DNA from: Clostridium_AW malenominatum
GTDB lineage: Bacteria; Bacillota; Clostridia; Clostridiales; Clostridiaceae
DNA length: 64,000 bases
Direction: 5' to 3'
Assembly (NCBI RefSeq): GCF_039521365.1
Contig: NZ_BAAACF010000001.1
Location: 1,240,001-1,304,000, forward strand
Shown here: piece by piece, positions 23,852 to 33,659 of the stretch
Numbering within the stretch: the first letter of the stretch is position 1
Layout of the letters: every line of letters begins with the position of its first letter
The notes under the pieces: model-generated
Told to the model about the DNA's origin: nothing
The model's input: only the letters and a program-made list of their open reading frames with translations
The model's database searches: none
Translations under genes and position numbers: made by a program

Positions 23852-24586
23852 ATGAAGAATATTGTTGCATTTTTTGATATAGATGGAACTCTATATCGCG
23901 AGGGACTAATAGCAGAGGTATTTAAAAAATTAATAAAATATGAGATAATAAGTGGAGAAAGATGGCATAATGAAGTTAGGCCAGAGTATGAAAGATGGGA
24001 CAAAAGGCAAGGGAATTACGATAACTACCTTTTGAAAATGGCGGGCATATATTTAGAAGCAATAAAAGGTCTTCATAAATATCAAGTAGAGTTTATTGCT
24101 AAAAACGTAATAGACCAAAAGGGTGATAGGGTGTATACTTACACAAGAGACAGAATAAAGTGGCATAAGGAACAAGGACATAAGGTTATTACTATATCAG
24201 GAAGCCCTATAGAGCTAGTAAAGGAAATGAGCTTAAAGCATGGTTTTGATGATTATAGGGGAACCATATATTCTATGAATGAAAGTGAAATTTATACTGG
24301 AGAAGTAATACCTATGTGGGATAGCGTTAATAAGCAAAAGGCTATAGAAGAGCTAGTTTTAAAGTATAATATTGATTTAAATAATAGCTATGCTTATGGT
24401 GATACTTCCGGAGATTTTTCTATGTTTCAAATGATAAAATATCCTGTTTGTGTAAATCCCACTAGAGAATTAATTAATAAAGTTATTGAAGATGAGGAAG
24501 TTAGAAAAAAGATTAATGTTATAGTTGAAAGAAAAGATGTAATATACAATATTTCACCAGAGAATTTAAATTTAATGATGTGGTAA
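23852..24586 (+). CDS. HAD-superfamily phosphatase (HAD-IB, SerB-like)
   Basis: About 244 residues beginning MKNIVAFFDIDGTLYREG. Motif I is DIDGT (nucleophile Asp9, Asp11), motif II is ITISGSP, and motif III/IV is YAYGDTSGDFSMF. Between them lies a helical cap, as in HAD-IB phosphoserine phosphatase-like enzymes. The substrate is unknown. TATGGAGG at about 23837-23844 selects the ATG at 23852. An upstream in-frame start at 23786 would begin inside the preceding terminator hairpin and is rejected. Confidence 0.85.
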   Translation: MKNIVAFFDIDGTLYREGLIAEVFKKLIKYEIISGERWHNEVRPEYERWDKRQGNYDNYLLKMAGIYLEAIKGLHKYQVEFIAKNVIDQKGDRVYTYTRDRIKWHKEQGHKVITISGSPIELVKEMSLKHGFDDYRGTIYSMNESEIYTGEVIPMWDSVNKQKAIEELVLKYNIDLNNSYAYGDTSGDFSMFQMIKYPVCVNPTRELINKVIEDEEVRKKINVIVERKDVIYNISPENLNLMMW

Positions 24587-24609
24587 TTTATTAGAAAAGA
24601 GTGGTACTA

Positions 24610-25269
24610 TTGATTATAAGAGAAAAGAGTTTTTTAGTTGAGGATATTTTAGAAGAGCATTGCTTGAAAATTTCAGATGAAATGATTTATAAAGAATCTA
24701 TTTTCTTTGATTTAGAACACTATGTTTATAGAAAACCAATATGCATTGGAGTGTTTGGAAGTTGTTATTATGATAGCAATACAAATAAAATAAACATAAC
24801 TCAGTATATGATCGAAAATAAAGAGGACTCAAAAGAAATACTAAAATTAGCTAAAGAATACTTTGAACATGTTATCAAAGATAAAAAATATATTGTAACA
24901 TTTTCAGGTAATAATGATTTTACAGTAATAAAGTATTTATTCCAAAAGTATAAAATTGACTTTGACATTAGCAGTAGATTCATTCATATAGATATTCAAA
25001 AAGAATATGAGAAATGTAAAAAAACAAGTATAGGTCTTAAGGCTCTTGAAAAAGAATTTGATATACAAAGAGAAAGTGAATTAATAAGTGGTCAAAATTT
25101 GGCCAAGACCTTTAGTAAGCTAGTTAAAGATGAAGAATACATTAATAGAATGCCAAATGAAAAAAAAGAAAAAATACTATTATATAATGAACAAGATGTA
25201 GTTAGCCTTTTTTATATGAGCGTTGATTGGAATAAGATTGCCGTAGTCGAAGAGAGTGAAATAGTATAA
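24610..25269 (+). CDS. RNase H-like exonuclease-fold protein (YprB type), paralogue of 16569-17366
   Basis: About 220 residues. Motif I is FFDLEHYVY (Asp and Glu kept), motif II lies around TFSGNNDFTVIKYL, and motif III is YNEQDVVSLFYM. The conserved central KTSIGLKALEKEF corresponds to the LKSVEKYL segment of the gene at 16569. GAGTGG before the TTG at 24610 is a poor ribosome site; GTG 24601 is also possible. Motif I departs from the standard DxETTG but keeps the metal-binding acids. Function unknown; nuclease by family inference. Confidence 0.62.
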   Translation: MIIREKSFLVEDILEEHCLKISDEMIYKESIFFDLEHYVYRKPICIGVFGSCYYDSNTNKINITQYMIENKEDSKEILKLAKEYFEHVIKDKKYIVTFSGNNDFTVIKYLFQKYKIDFDISSRFIHIDIQKEYEKCKKTSIGLKALEKEFDIQRESELISGQNLAKTFSKLVKDEEYINRMPNEKKEKILLYNEQDVVSLFYMSVDWNKIAVVEESEIV

Positions 25270-25309
25270 AAAACTGTAGGGACCTTTATATAAGTCCCTA
25301 CAGTTTTTT
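25268..25309. terminator. Bidirectional terminator between the RNase H-like gene and gltX
   Basis: A stem of about 16 bp, AAAAAACTGTAGGGAC (25268-25283) / GTCCCTACAGTTTTTT (25294-25309). It serves both convergent genes. Confidence 0.85.
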
Positions 25310-25314
25310 ATATT

Positions 25315-26775
25315 TTATTGAAGTTCTTTTAATTTTTCAATACCAAATTTAATTCTTCTTAAGGATTCTTCCTTGCCAAGGATTTCAGCTATTTCAAAAG
25401 CGCCACCTGGAGTGAATTGCTTTCCTGAAAGAGCAGTTCTAAGAGGCCATAAAACTACACCATTTTTTACCCCAAGCTCAGAAACTAAAGTCATCATACT
25501 ATCGTGAAGTACATCGAAAGTCCATTCTTCTATACTCTCTAATATTGGAAGAGCTTTCTCTAAGCTTACCAATGAATTTTCATAAGTAGTCTTCATCTTT
25601 TTGTGAAGATATAATTCTGGAGAATAGTCGGTCATTTCTTCGAAGAAGTCTATGTTATTAGGAATTTCTCCAAGTACTTCTGTTCTTGTATGAAGAAGTT
25701 GACTTAACTTTATTAAATCAATATCTTTAGTTAATGACTTTTCATAGTATGGTAAAGCCATTTTATGAAATTCATCAAGAGATAACATTCTTATATATTC
25801 ACCATTCATCCATTTTAATTTAGTTAAATCAAATATAGCTGGTGCTTTATTTATATTCATATAGTTAAAAGTTTCTTTTAATTGTTCTAAGGTGAAGATT
25901 TCTTGTGTAGTTCCTGGATTCCAACCAAGCAATGCTATGTAGTTTAATATAGCATCTTTAAGATATCCCATGGATATTAAATCCTCAAAGGAAGCGTCAC
26001 CTTTTCTTTTGCTTAGTTTATTTTGCGCGTCTCTCATTATAGGAGGACAGTGAATATATTTTGGTACATCCCAACCAAAAGCATCGTATAATCTGTTGTA
26101 TTTTGGAGAGGAGGATAGGTATTCGCTTCCTCTAACCACGTGGGTAATTTTCATTAGGTGGTCATCAACAACGTTTGCAAAATTATATGTTGGAAAACCA
26201 TCGGATTTTAGAAGTACCATATCATCTAATTCGCTATTATCTACAGTTATTCTTCCAAAGATTTCATCATCAAAAGAAGTAGAACCTGTAGAAGGATTAT
26301 TTTGTCTAATAACATAAGGAATACCTGCAGCTATCTTTTCTTCAATTTCTTCTTTAGATAGTCCTAGGCAGTGCTTATCATATTTATGTGGTCTATTTAA
26401 TGCCTCTGAATTTGCTCTTATCATATCTAGTCTTTCTTTGTTACAGAAACAATAATAAGCTTCACCTTTATCAATAAGTTTTTTTGCATATTCTAAATAA
26501 ATAGGTTTTCTTTCGCTTTGAACATAAGGGCCAACAGAACCTCCTACGTCTGGACCTTCATCATGGTGAAGACCTGTCATTTTAAGAGTGTTATATATTA
26601 TATCAACAGCTCCCTCCACTTCTCTCTCTTGGTCTGTATCCTCAATTCTTAATAGAAAATCTCCATCATCATGTTTTGCAATTAAATAGGCATAAAGTGC
26701 TGTTCTTAAGTTACCAACATGCATATATCCAGTTGGACTTGGAGCAAACCTCGTTCTAATCTTTGTGTTTTCCAT
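25315..26775 (-). CDS. gltX: Glutamyl-tRNA synthetase
   Basis: 486 residues. The class I HIGH motif is HVGN in APSPTGYMHVGNLRTAL and the KMSKS motif is KLSKRKG. The glutamate-binding LRIEDTDQ is also present. GGGAG lies 8 nt before ATG 26775; an in-frame GTG at 26784 overlaps the ribosome site. In clostridia GltX may be non-discriminating and charge tRNA-Gln as well, which cannot be decided here. No T-box is visible; a minus-strand terminator of the upstream gene lies just before it. Confidence 0.96.
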   Translation of the reverse strand: MENTKIRTRFAPSPTGYMHVGNLRTALYAYLIAKHDDGDFLLRIEDTDQEREVEGAVDIIYNTLKMTGLHHDEGPDVGGSVGPYVQSERKPIYLEYAKKLIDKGEAYYCFCNKERLDMIRANSEALNRPHKYDKHCLGLSKEEIEEKIAAGIPYVIRQNNPSTGSTSFDDEIFGRITVDNSELDDMVLLKSDGFPTYNFANVVDDHLMKITHVVRGSEYLSSSPKYNRLYDAFGWDVPKYIHCPPIMRDAQNKLSKRKGDASFEDLISMGYLKDAILNYIALLGWNPGTTQEIFTLEQLKETFNYMNINKAPAIFDLTKLKWMNGEYIRMLSLDEFHKMALPYYEKSLTKDIDLIKLSQLLHTRTEVLGEIPNNIDFFEEMTDYSPELYLHKKMKTTYENSLVSLEKALPILESIEEWTFDVLHDSMMTLVSELGVKNGVVLWPLRTALSGKQFTPGGAFEIAEILGKEESLRRIKFGIEKLKELQ

Positions 26776-26834
26776 TTTTTCCACTCCCTATTATAAATAT
26801 TTTAACCCTAAAAAGGGGATATTGTAGTAGGATA

Positions 26835-26870
26835 AAACAAAAACCTCTCATCCGTATAATGGACGAAAGG
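26835..26870 (-). terminator. Minus-strand terminator between the beta-CASP gene and gltX
   Basis: On the minus strand CCTTTCGTCC (26870-26861) pairs with GGATGAGAGG (26853-26844) with two G-U pairs. TTTTTGTTTT follows immediately. Confidence 0.75.
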
Positions 26871-26931
26871 TAAGATTACCAGATAATTCTATGATATAAT
26901 AAGGGGAATTACCTGTCAAGCATATTATTTG

Positions 26932-28443
26932 TTAGTTATTCATTAAAATATTTTCTATATTCTTTAATAAGGTTTCTTTATCTAGTGAGTTTATATCATC
27001 TAAAGAATTTAAAAGATCAAATAACTTCTCTTTAATTTCGCTCTTTTCCTTTTCCATGCCAGGTACAAAACTATCTCCAGAATTCATTATATAGGATTTA
27101 TAACCTTTACTATCTAGCAGAGCTTTAAAACTTTCTCTTGATTCCGATTCTCCGTGAACCAATAAAATAGCTTTAGGCTTTCTTTTAAAGGATTCAATCC
27201 AATGAATTAAGCCATTTCTGTCGGCATGACCAGAAAGTCCTGGCAAGTTATAAACCTTAGCATTTACTGCAATATCTTCTCCAAATAGCTTTACTTTTTT
27301 AGCCCCATCTAATATTTTTCTGCCTAAGGTTCCTTCAGCTTGATATCCAACAAATACTATGGAACTTTCCTTTCTCCATAAATTATGTTTTAGATGATGC
27401 TTAATTCTGCCGGCTTCACACATGCCGCTGGCGGAGATTATTACGGCATTACTCTGAATTTTATTTATTTTAGCAGATTCTTCTGGCGCCTTTGTAAAGG
27501 TTAAGCCTTCAAATTGAAAAGGATTATCTCCAGAATCAATTAAACTTGTGGCTTCCGCATCAAAGTACTTAGTATATTTATTAAATACTCTTGTAGATTC
27601 AATAGCGAGAGGACTATCAACAAAAACTTTTATATTTTTCAAAATATCATTTTCTACGAATTTATTTAAAGCGTACACAACTTCTTGAGTTCTACCAACA
27701 GCAAAGGAGGGAATAACTACGTTACCTCCTCTTTTAAAGGTACTTTTAATTATATCTACTAATTGATTTAAATTAGCATCAAAATTTTCATGAATTCTGT
27801 TGCCGTAGGTGGTTTCCAATATAACATAATCACCGTCTTCAATTAAAGTTGGATCCTTTAAAATTGGTAAGCCTTTATTTCCTAAGTCGCCAGAATAAAC
27901 TAATTTTGTATCCACTCCATCTTCAGTTATCATCATTTCAACTATGGATGAGCCTAGTAAGTGCCCTGCATCTCTGAATCTAACTTTGAAGCCATCAAAT
28001 AGTTCTATCCATTGATTGTACGGAAATCCTCTAAAAAGATACATTGAAAGCTGGGCTAGCTTAACGGTATATAAGGGTTCTACAGGAGACAAACCCATTC
28101 TTATTCTTTTTCTACTAAGCCATTCCGCCTCCATTTCGTGTATGCTACCGCTATCTTCTAGCATTATATCGCATAAGTCTTTTGTACCCTCTGTACATAT
28201 TATGTCCCCTTTAAAGCCTTGCTTGTAAAGCAGAGGAATCCTTCCGCTGTGGTCTATATGTGAGTGAGATAGAATAAGATAATCTATATTTTTAGGGTTA
28301 AAATTAAAAGTTTCATTTCCTCTTTCTTTTTCATCTTTTCCTTGATAAAGGCCACAATCTAATAAAATAGTTTTATCTTTTACTTTGAGTAAATGACTTG
28401 AACCAGTAATACATCCAGCTGCTCCGTAAAATTCGATTTTCAT
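26932..28443 (-). CDS. MBL-fold / beta-CASP metallo-hydrolase (CPSF/YSH1-like RNA-processing type)
   Basis: 503 residues. The metallo-beta-lactamase motif is LSHSHIDHSGRIP and the later histidine lies in RFRDAGHLLGSS. The beta-CASP region has VIPSFAVGRTQEVVYAL, followed by SASGMCEAGRIKHHL and SGHADRNGL. These are the motifs of archaeal/bacterial CPSF-like RNA nucleases, as distinct from RNase J. An RNA endo- or exonuclease role is expected; targets are unknown. AAGGAGG precedes the ATG. It is divergent from the yhaO-like gene. Confidence 0.87.
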   Translation of the reverse strand: MKIEFYGAAGCITGSSHLLKVKDKTILLDCGLYQGKDEKERGNETFNFNPKNIDYLILSHSHIDHSGRIPLLYKQGFKGDIICTEGTKDLCDIMLEDSGSIHEMEAEWLSRKRIRMGLSPVEPLYTVKLAQLSMYLFRGFPYNQWIELFDGFKVRFRDAGHLLGSSIVEMMITEDGVDTKLVYSGDLGNKGLPILKDPTLIEDGDYVILETTYGNRIHENFDANLNQLVDIIKSTFKRGGNVVIPSFAVGRTQEVVYALNKFVENDILKNIKVFVDSPLAIESTRVFNKYTKYFDAEATSLIDSGDNPFQFEGLTFTKAPEESAKINKIQSNAVIISASGMCEAGRIKHHLKHNLWRKESSIVFVGYQAEGTLGRKILDGAKKVKLFGEDIAVNAKVYNLPGLSGHADRNGLIHWIESFKRKPKAILLVHGESESRESFKALLDSKGYKSYIMNSGDSFVPGMEKEKSEIKEKLFDLLNSLDDINSLDKETLLKNIENILMNN

Positions 28444-28554
28444 AACTATCCCTCCTTGTAATGACTATATATTAATTATAACACTTGTAATAAAAGAAAT
28501 GAAATTAATGTGGTATAATTTTACTAGATATTTTAAAGGAAAGGGAAGAACTTT

Positions 28555-29838
28555 ATGAGCAGTGATTTTACATTTATTCATTCAGCGGATATTCATCTTG
28601 GCAAAGTTATGAGCATTTCTGGTGAAGTGAATGATAACTATAATAATGAAATATTTGAAAGCTTTAAATATATGTGTACTTATGCTAAGGAGAATAAAGT
28701 AGATTTTATTTTAATTTCAGGAGATTTGTTTCATAGTAGGGGAAGAGATATTAGAGTGGACAAGTTCTTCTATGAGCAATGCGAAAATATACATCCAATC
28801 AAGATATATGTTATATTTGGAAATCACGATCCTATGAAAGAATATAAAGAAATATTTAAAAGACCTTCTAATGTGATAATTTTAAGCAGTGAAGAACCAC
28901 AAGTAGAGGACATATATAAAGAGGGAAATTTTATATGCAGAGTTATTGGGCAATCGTACTATAGTAACTATGAAAAAAGAAAAATACATAAAAACTATGA
29001 TAAATATTTAAATGAGAATAAAATTTTTACCATAGGAATGTTGCACACTGGACTAGCCCAAGATAATTATCTTCCTTGTGCATTAACGGAGCTCAAAGAT
29101 ATCAGTAAAATAAATTATTGGGCTTTAGGTCATATACATAAAAACCAAATATTAAATATGAGAGAGCCTTTTATAGCATATCCAGGAAATATTCAAGGTT
29201 CTGACTTTGGAGAAGAGGGCGTAGGCGGGTTTTATAGTGTTAAAGTAAAGAACAATAAAATAGATGATATAGAATTTATACATGCATCTAAAATAATTTG
29301 GGAAAAAATTACTGTAAATATTGACGAAAAAAACAATGTTGAAACCTTAGAAGAGTTAATAGGGTTAATTACTTTAGCAGGTGAGGAATTTCTAGAGAAA
29401 TATAATATAAGTAACATAGAGAACAAAACTTTTATAATTAGGTGGGTAGTTGAAGGAAGAGGAGAAATACATAATCTATTAAAAGAAAAAGAAGATTCTA
29501 TACTAACTTTTATGAAGGAAGAACTAAACTATAGAATATTTAAGAAAGGCATTCCAATTTGGACTGAGGAAGTTGTAATTAGAACTAAGCCAATATTAAA
29601 TTATGGAGACTTAGAAAATAACTATTTTTACAAAGAAGTTAAAGAAATAGTTAGATTATCCTTAACTAATGATGAGTTGAAAAATGAAGTTTTAAAATCT
29701 TTAGGGCAAGTTTGGAGCTATGGTTATGATGAATTGTCTAAGGATTATGAGTTTAATTTAAGTGAAGAGGATTATTGTGAGTTAATAAGAGATGCCATGA
29801 ATTTAATAGAAGAAAAGATTTTAGAAGGTGGTGATTAA
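28555..29838 (+). CDS. yhaO: Mre11/SbcD-like DNA repair exonuclease (YhaO family)
   Basis: 427 residues. Calcineurin-type phosphoesterase motifs appear in order: SADIHLG, SGDLFHSR, FGNHDP, MLHTG and GHIHKNQ. The C-terminal half is the capping and partner-binding region. Together with the ATPase encoded next it forms an Mre11-Rad50-like pair (YhaO-YhaN in Bacillus). AAGGGAAG precedes the ATG. A TATAAT box lies about 40 bp upstream (28514-28519). Its stop codon is followed after a single base by the start of yhaN. Confidence 0.88.
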   Translation: MSSDFTFIHSADIHLGKVMSISGEVNDNYNNEIFESFKYMCTYAKENKVDFILISGDLFHSRGRDIRVDKFFYEQCENIHPIKIYVIFGNHDPMKEYKEIFKRPSNVIILSSEEPQVEDIYKEGNFICRVIGQSYYSNYEKRKIHKNYDKYLNENKIFTIGMLHTGLAQDNYLPCALTELKDISKINYWALGHIHKNQILNMREPFIAYPGNIQGSDFGEEGVGGFYSVKVKNNKIDDIEFIHASKIIWEKITVNIDEKNNVETLEELIGLITLAGEEFLEKYNISNIENKTFIIRWVVEGRGEIHNLLKEKEDSILTFMKEELNYRIFKKGIPIWTEEVVIRTKPILNYGDLENNYFYKEVKEIVRLSLTNDELKNEVLKSLGQVWSYGYDELSKDYEFNLSEEDYCELIRDAMNLIEEKILEGGD

Positions 29839-29839
29839 T

Positions 29840-32443
29840 TTGCATATAAAAAGATTATATATTGGGGATTTTGGAATATATCAAAACGAAACTCTAGAAG
29901 ATTTAAATAACGGTTTAGTAGTAATCGGTGGATTAAATAGAGCGGGTAAATCTACCTTATTAAAAGTATTAAAAAATTTATCCTATGGATTTGTAAAAGG
30001 AGAAACTCTTCCTCCTCCAAGGATTCAATACAATGTGGAAGGAACTTTAGAAAATGATGATATGATATATAATTTAAAACTAGAAGGGTATAAAAAACCT
30101 TTAATAGTTCCAAATTTTGAGGGGCTTTTGTATCCTATTGACAAAAACTCCTACAGTGAGCTCTTTACTATAGATTTGGATGTTTTAAAGGGAATTGATA
30201 CCTTACTATTGGGTGCCGGTTTTAAAGATGTGATAAAGATTCCTGCAATAATTAAAGAACTAAAAAGAGAAAGTGAAAAAATAGGAGGAAAGGTTGGAAA
30301 TCCAAATACAAAGCAGTTTAAACCTTTTTTCAATTCTATAAGCAAAGGATTAAAAGAGAGGGAAGTAGCTTTAAAAGAGAAGGATATTTATTTAGAGAAA
30401 AATGAAAAACTAATGGAGATTGACAAGAAAATTAATGAGAGTAGTATTGGTAGAGTAAATATAGAAAAAGATTTAAGCAAGCTAGAGCTGGTTTTTAATA
30501 ATTATAAAGATTATATAAAACTTTTAAATTTGGAAGAACAAATAAAAAATAAAGAGGGAATTCTTGAAAAGTACGGCAATTTTTCCTTAGAAAGAGTTGA
30601 ATTATTTAAAAGGGAATATGGAAGCCTAAAAGAAAATTTAAAAGAAAAAGCACTTTTGTATGAAAATCTATTAAAGGGAGAAAAAATACATAAAAAAGGT
30701 TTGTTAAATAATCTAGAGGATTTAGAGCGCTTAAACAAGGAAATGTATGGTATTAAAGAGAAATACGTATCCTTAGAAGAATTGCAGGGAGAAAATATTA
30801 AGGAAAGAGAAAATATAATAGGAGTAATAAAGGGACTAAATGAAGATCTTAATGGAGATCTAAACTTAATATTAGGCTTAAAGTGTGATTATTTAGGACT
30901 AAGCGAAATAGAAAATTTACTTCAAAGGCATGAGGAGCTTTATGATAGTGAGAAAAAAGGACTCAATATAAAAAGTAGAAACTTATGGTATACACTGTTA
31001 GGTGGGGTTACATTGTTGTCGTCCTTAATGGTTATAACTAATGTAACAAATCTTATATATAGATGTATATTTCTTTTATTTCAATTGGGCATCTTAGGAG
31101 GCTTTGTCTATTTAATTGGAAGGTTAAAAGAGCAAAACTTTGTTGGAAATAAAGAATTAGAGGATATAGAGAGTAAAATTGAAGATTTTAAGAATAGAAT
31201 TAAGCTTCAAAGGGATGTAGCAGGAGAAGGAATTATATTATATGCTAGAACTTTGCTAGGAATTAAAGAAAGAATAAATAATCTTTATATTAAGGAAGAG
31301 AAGGCTTTGTTTATAAAAAAGGAATTGGAGGGTAAAAAGAATATAGCCTTAGAAAAAATCAATGAGTGCTATGAAATTCCTATAGCTCCCCAAGGGGAAG
31401 CTAGCTCCATAAATTATATAATAGAAAAAATTGAAAAGCTAATAGACATTGGTAATAGCATTAAAGAAGGCCAAAGAGCTTTTACTAGGGTCAGGGACTA
31501 TGAAAAGGATATATTAAAATATTTTCACTTAGAAGAGTATGGTGAAAATCTAGTTGAACTTTTGGAAAGCTATTGTAAAAACATAAAAAATTGTGAGGAA
31601 CTTATGACCATAATCAATGAAAAAGAAAAAATAATTTATAGGCTTAAGTACTCATTGCTTCAGGAAAATTCAGGAGAAGAAGGAATAGATAAAATTAAAG
31701 AGTTCTTTGGAGAATATATAAAAAGCTACTCTACTCTAGAGGACATAGAAAAAGAAATTAAAAGACTGCACAAAGAAATATTAGAATTAGAAAATGCTTT
31801 GGAAAATTTAAAAGAAGAAAGAGCTAAAACTCTACTTATATTAGAGAATTTAGGCAAATCTAATAGTTTAGAAAAGATAGAAATGGATATTTTAAAGAGT
31901 AAAGCTGAAATGAAACCATTAGCGGATAAATATGCAATATATAATTGTGCGTCATATATATTAGAAAATGCCTATAATAACTTTATAAATAAATCAAAGG
32001 ATAATGTGTTAAGTGAGGCTAGTAATATATTTAATAAGGTTACGGGTGGAGAATATAATAAAATCCTTCCCGGGGAAAATTTTTTAAATATGGATTTTAA
32101 AGCAGTTTCAGGAGAAAATACTATTAACAATAGTGCTGAAACTTTAAGCAGAGGAACTAAAGAGCAGTTATTTTTTTCTATAAGGCTAAGTAGAATATTG
32201 AATATTTCACCTTTGCCAGTGATAATTGATGATTCATTAGTAAACTTCGATGCTCAAAGTTTAAAATCCACCCTTTCCTTTGTAAAAGAGCTAAGTAAGA
32301 GAAATCAAGTGTTTTTATTAACTTGCCATTCTAAAGTAGTGGAAACCTTAAGCGCATTAAATATAGATGGGCAGTATTTTATTTTAAATAAAGGAAAATT
32401 AATGAAATCGAGGAAAGAAAGCTTAATAGAATATTTAAAATAA
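29840..32443 (+). CDS. yhaN: Rad50/SbcC-like AAA ATPase (YhaN family)
   Basis: About 867 residues. The Walker A is GGLNRAGKSTLL, with Asn-Arg where relatives have Asn-Glu. Long coiled coils cover about 160-380 and 440-720, separated by two hydrophobic segments (TLLGGVTLLSSLMVI and FLLFQLGILGGFVYLIG, near 385-435). The C-terminal signature LSRGTKEQLFFSIRL and Walker B VIIDDSLVNFD complete the ABC-type head. AAGGTGGTG favours TTG 29840 over GTG 29828. Membrane-spanning helices inside the coiled coil are typical of YhaN. It pairs with YhaO in double-strand-end processing by family inference. Confidence 0.87.
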   Translation: MHIKRLYIGDFGIYQNETLEDLNNGLVVIGGLNRAGKSTLLKVLKNLSYGFVKGETLPPPRIQYNVEGTLENDDMIYNLKLEGYKKPLIVPNFEGLLYPIDKNSYSELFTIDLDVLKGIDTLLLGAGFKDVIKIPAIIKELKRESEKIGGKVGNPNTKQFKPFFNSISKGLKEREVALKEKDIYLEKNEKLMEIDKKINESSIGRVNIEKDLSKLELVFNNYKDYIKLLNLEEQIKNKEGILEKYGNFSLERVELFKREYGSLKENLKEKALLYENLLKGEKIHKKGLLNNLEDLERLNKEMYGIKEKYVSLEELQGENIKERENIIGVIKGLNEDLNGDLNLILGLKCDYLGLSEIENLLQRHEELYDSEKKGLNIKSRNLWYTLLGGVTLLSSLMVITNVTNLIYRCIFLLFQLGILGGFVYLIGRLKEQNFVGNKELEDIESKIEDFKNRIKLQRDVAGEGIILYARTLLGIKERINNLYIKEEKALFIKKELEGKKNIALEKINECYEIPIAPQGEASSINYIIEKIEKLIDIGNSIKEGQRAFTRVRDYEKDILKYFHLEEYGENLVELLESYCKNIKNCEELMTIINEKEKIIYRLKYSLLQENSGEEGIDKIKEFFGEYIKSYSTLEDIEKEIKRLHKEILELENALENLKEERAKTLLILENLGKSNSLEKIEMDILKSKAEMKPLADKYAIYNCASYILENAYNNFINKSKDNVLSEASNIFNKVTGGEYNKILPGENFLNMDFKAVSGENTINNSAETLSRGTKEQLFFSIRLSRILNISPLPVIIDDSLVNFDAQSLKSTLSFVKELSKRNQVFLLTCHSKVVETLSALNIDGQYFILNKGKLMKSRKESLIEYLK

Positions 32444-32492
32444 TTGAAGTAAGTGGTATAGTATTAATATATTTAATTTAGGAGGAATAGAA

Positions 32493-33620
32493 ATGGCAGA
32501 TATGAGATTAAATAAGTTAGCTAAATTACTGGTTAACTATTCAACAGAAGTAAAACCGGGGGATTTTGTCCTAGTTCAATGTGATTCAGTTTGTGTACCT
32601 TGGATGAAAGAAGTGGTTAAAGAGGCATTAAAAGCAGGAGCGCATGTAGAGACTTTAATAGATTCTGAAGAAGTTAGTAATATTAAATTGAAGTATGCTT
32701 CAAAGGAGCAATTAGAACAGGAAAAGCTTATTCAAAAGCATGCTATGGAAAAAGCAGATGTTTGGCTTACTGCCTGGGGAGGGGTAAATACCAAAATAAA
32801 TTCCAATATAGATTCTGATAAGATAAAGTCCTCATCGAAAGGATCTGCTAGCTGGAGAAAAATATACTCAGAAAAAATGGGAGATGGCTCTTTAAGATGG
32901 TGTGGAACACAATTCCCAACCCATTCCGATGCTCAAGAGGGTTCTATGAGTTTAGAAGAATATGAAGACTTTGTGTATGGAGCAGGGCTTTTAGATTTTG
33001 ATGATCCAGTAAAGGAATGGAAAAGAGTTAGTAAAGAGCAGGAAAGATGGATAAATTATTTAGATACAAAAAAAGAACTACACATAATATCAGAAGGAAC
33101 GGATATTAAAGTAAATATAGAGGGAAGAAAATGGATTAACTGTGATGGAAAAGTAAACTTCCCAGATGGAGAAATATTCACTTCCCCTGTAGAGGATGGA
33201 ATTAATGGACACATAACTTTTAGTTTCCCAGGAATTTATGCAGGTAAAGAGATTGAAGGAATAAAGTTGATAGTAGAAAAAGGTAAAGTAGTAGAAGCTA
33301 CAGCGGAAAAGGGAGAAGATTTATTAAAAACTATACTTTCTACCGATGAAGGAGCATGCTATTTTGGAGAGGTAGCTATTGGTACAAATTATGGAATACA
33401 AAAATTTACAAGAAATATGCTCTTTGATGAAAAAATTGGAGGAACAATTCATATGGCTATAGGTGATTCTATGCCTGAAGCTGGTGGTAAAAATAGAAGT
33501 ACCATTCATTGGGATATGCTATGCAATATGAGAAATGGCGGAAAAATATTTGCAGATGGAGAATTGTTCTATGAAAATGGAGAGTTTATAAAAGAAATAT
33601 TAGAAAAGTATAGCCTATAA
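32493..33620 (+). CDS. M29-family aminopeptidase
   Basis: 375 residues, slightly short for M29 (about 370-410). Family features include VKPGDFVLVQCD near the N-terminus, the metal-binding acids in FPDGEIFTSPVEDGINGHI, ACYFGEVAIGTN, and the C-terminal HMAIGDSMPE and STIHWDMLCNM. The enzyme is a two-metal aminopeptidase (AmpS/PepS-like) acting on cytosolic peptides. AGGAGG precedes the ATG. It is monocistronic and followed by a strong terminator. Confidence 0.9.
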   Translation: MADMRLNKLAKLLVNYSTEVKPGDFVLVQCDSVCVPWMKEVVKEALKAGAHVETLIDSEEVSNIKLKYASKEQLEQEKLIQKHAMEKADVWLTAWGGVNTKINSNIDSDKIKSSSKGSASWRKIYSEKMGDGSLRWCGTQFPTHSDAQEGSMSLEEYEDFVYGAGLLDFDDPVKEWKRVSKEQERWINYLDTKKELHIISEGTDIKVNIEGRKWINCDGKVNFPDGEIFTSPVEDGINGHITFSFPGIYAGKEIEGIKLIVEKGKVVEATAEKGEDLLKTILSTDEGACYFGEVAIGTNYGIQKFTRNMLFDEKIGGTIHMAIGDSMPEAGGKNRSTIHWDMLCNMRNGGKIFADGELFYENGEFIKEILEKYSL

Positions 33621-33626
33621 AATATA

Positions 33627-33659
33627 AAAAACAAGAGAGTACTTTACTCTCTTGTTTTT
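33627..33659. terminator. Bidirectional terminator between the M29 gene and the DacF-type gene
   Basis: AAAAACAAGAGAGTA (33627-33641) pairs perfectly with TACTCTCTTGTTTTT (33645-33659) with a 3-nt loop. Confidence 0.85.

Noticed and set aside
26785..26931. A T-box upstream of gltX
   Set aside because: No GGTGGNACCGCG element is present. The hairpin there reads as a minus-strand terminator for the upstream gene.
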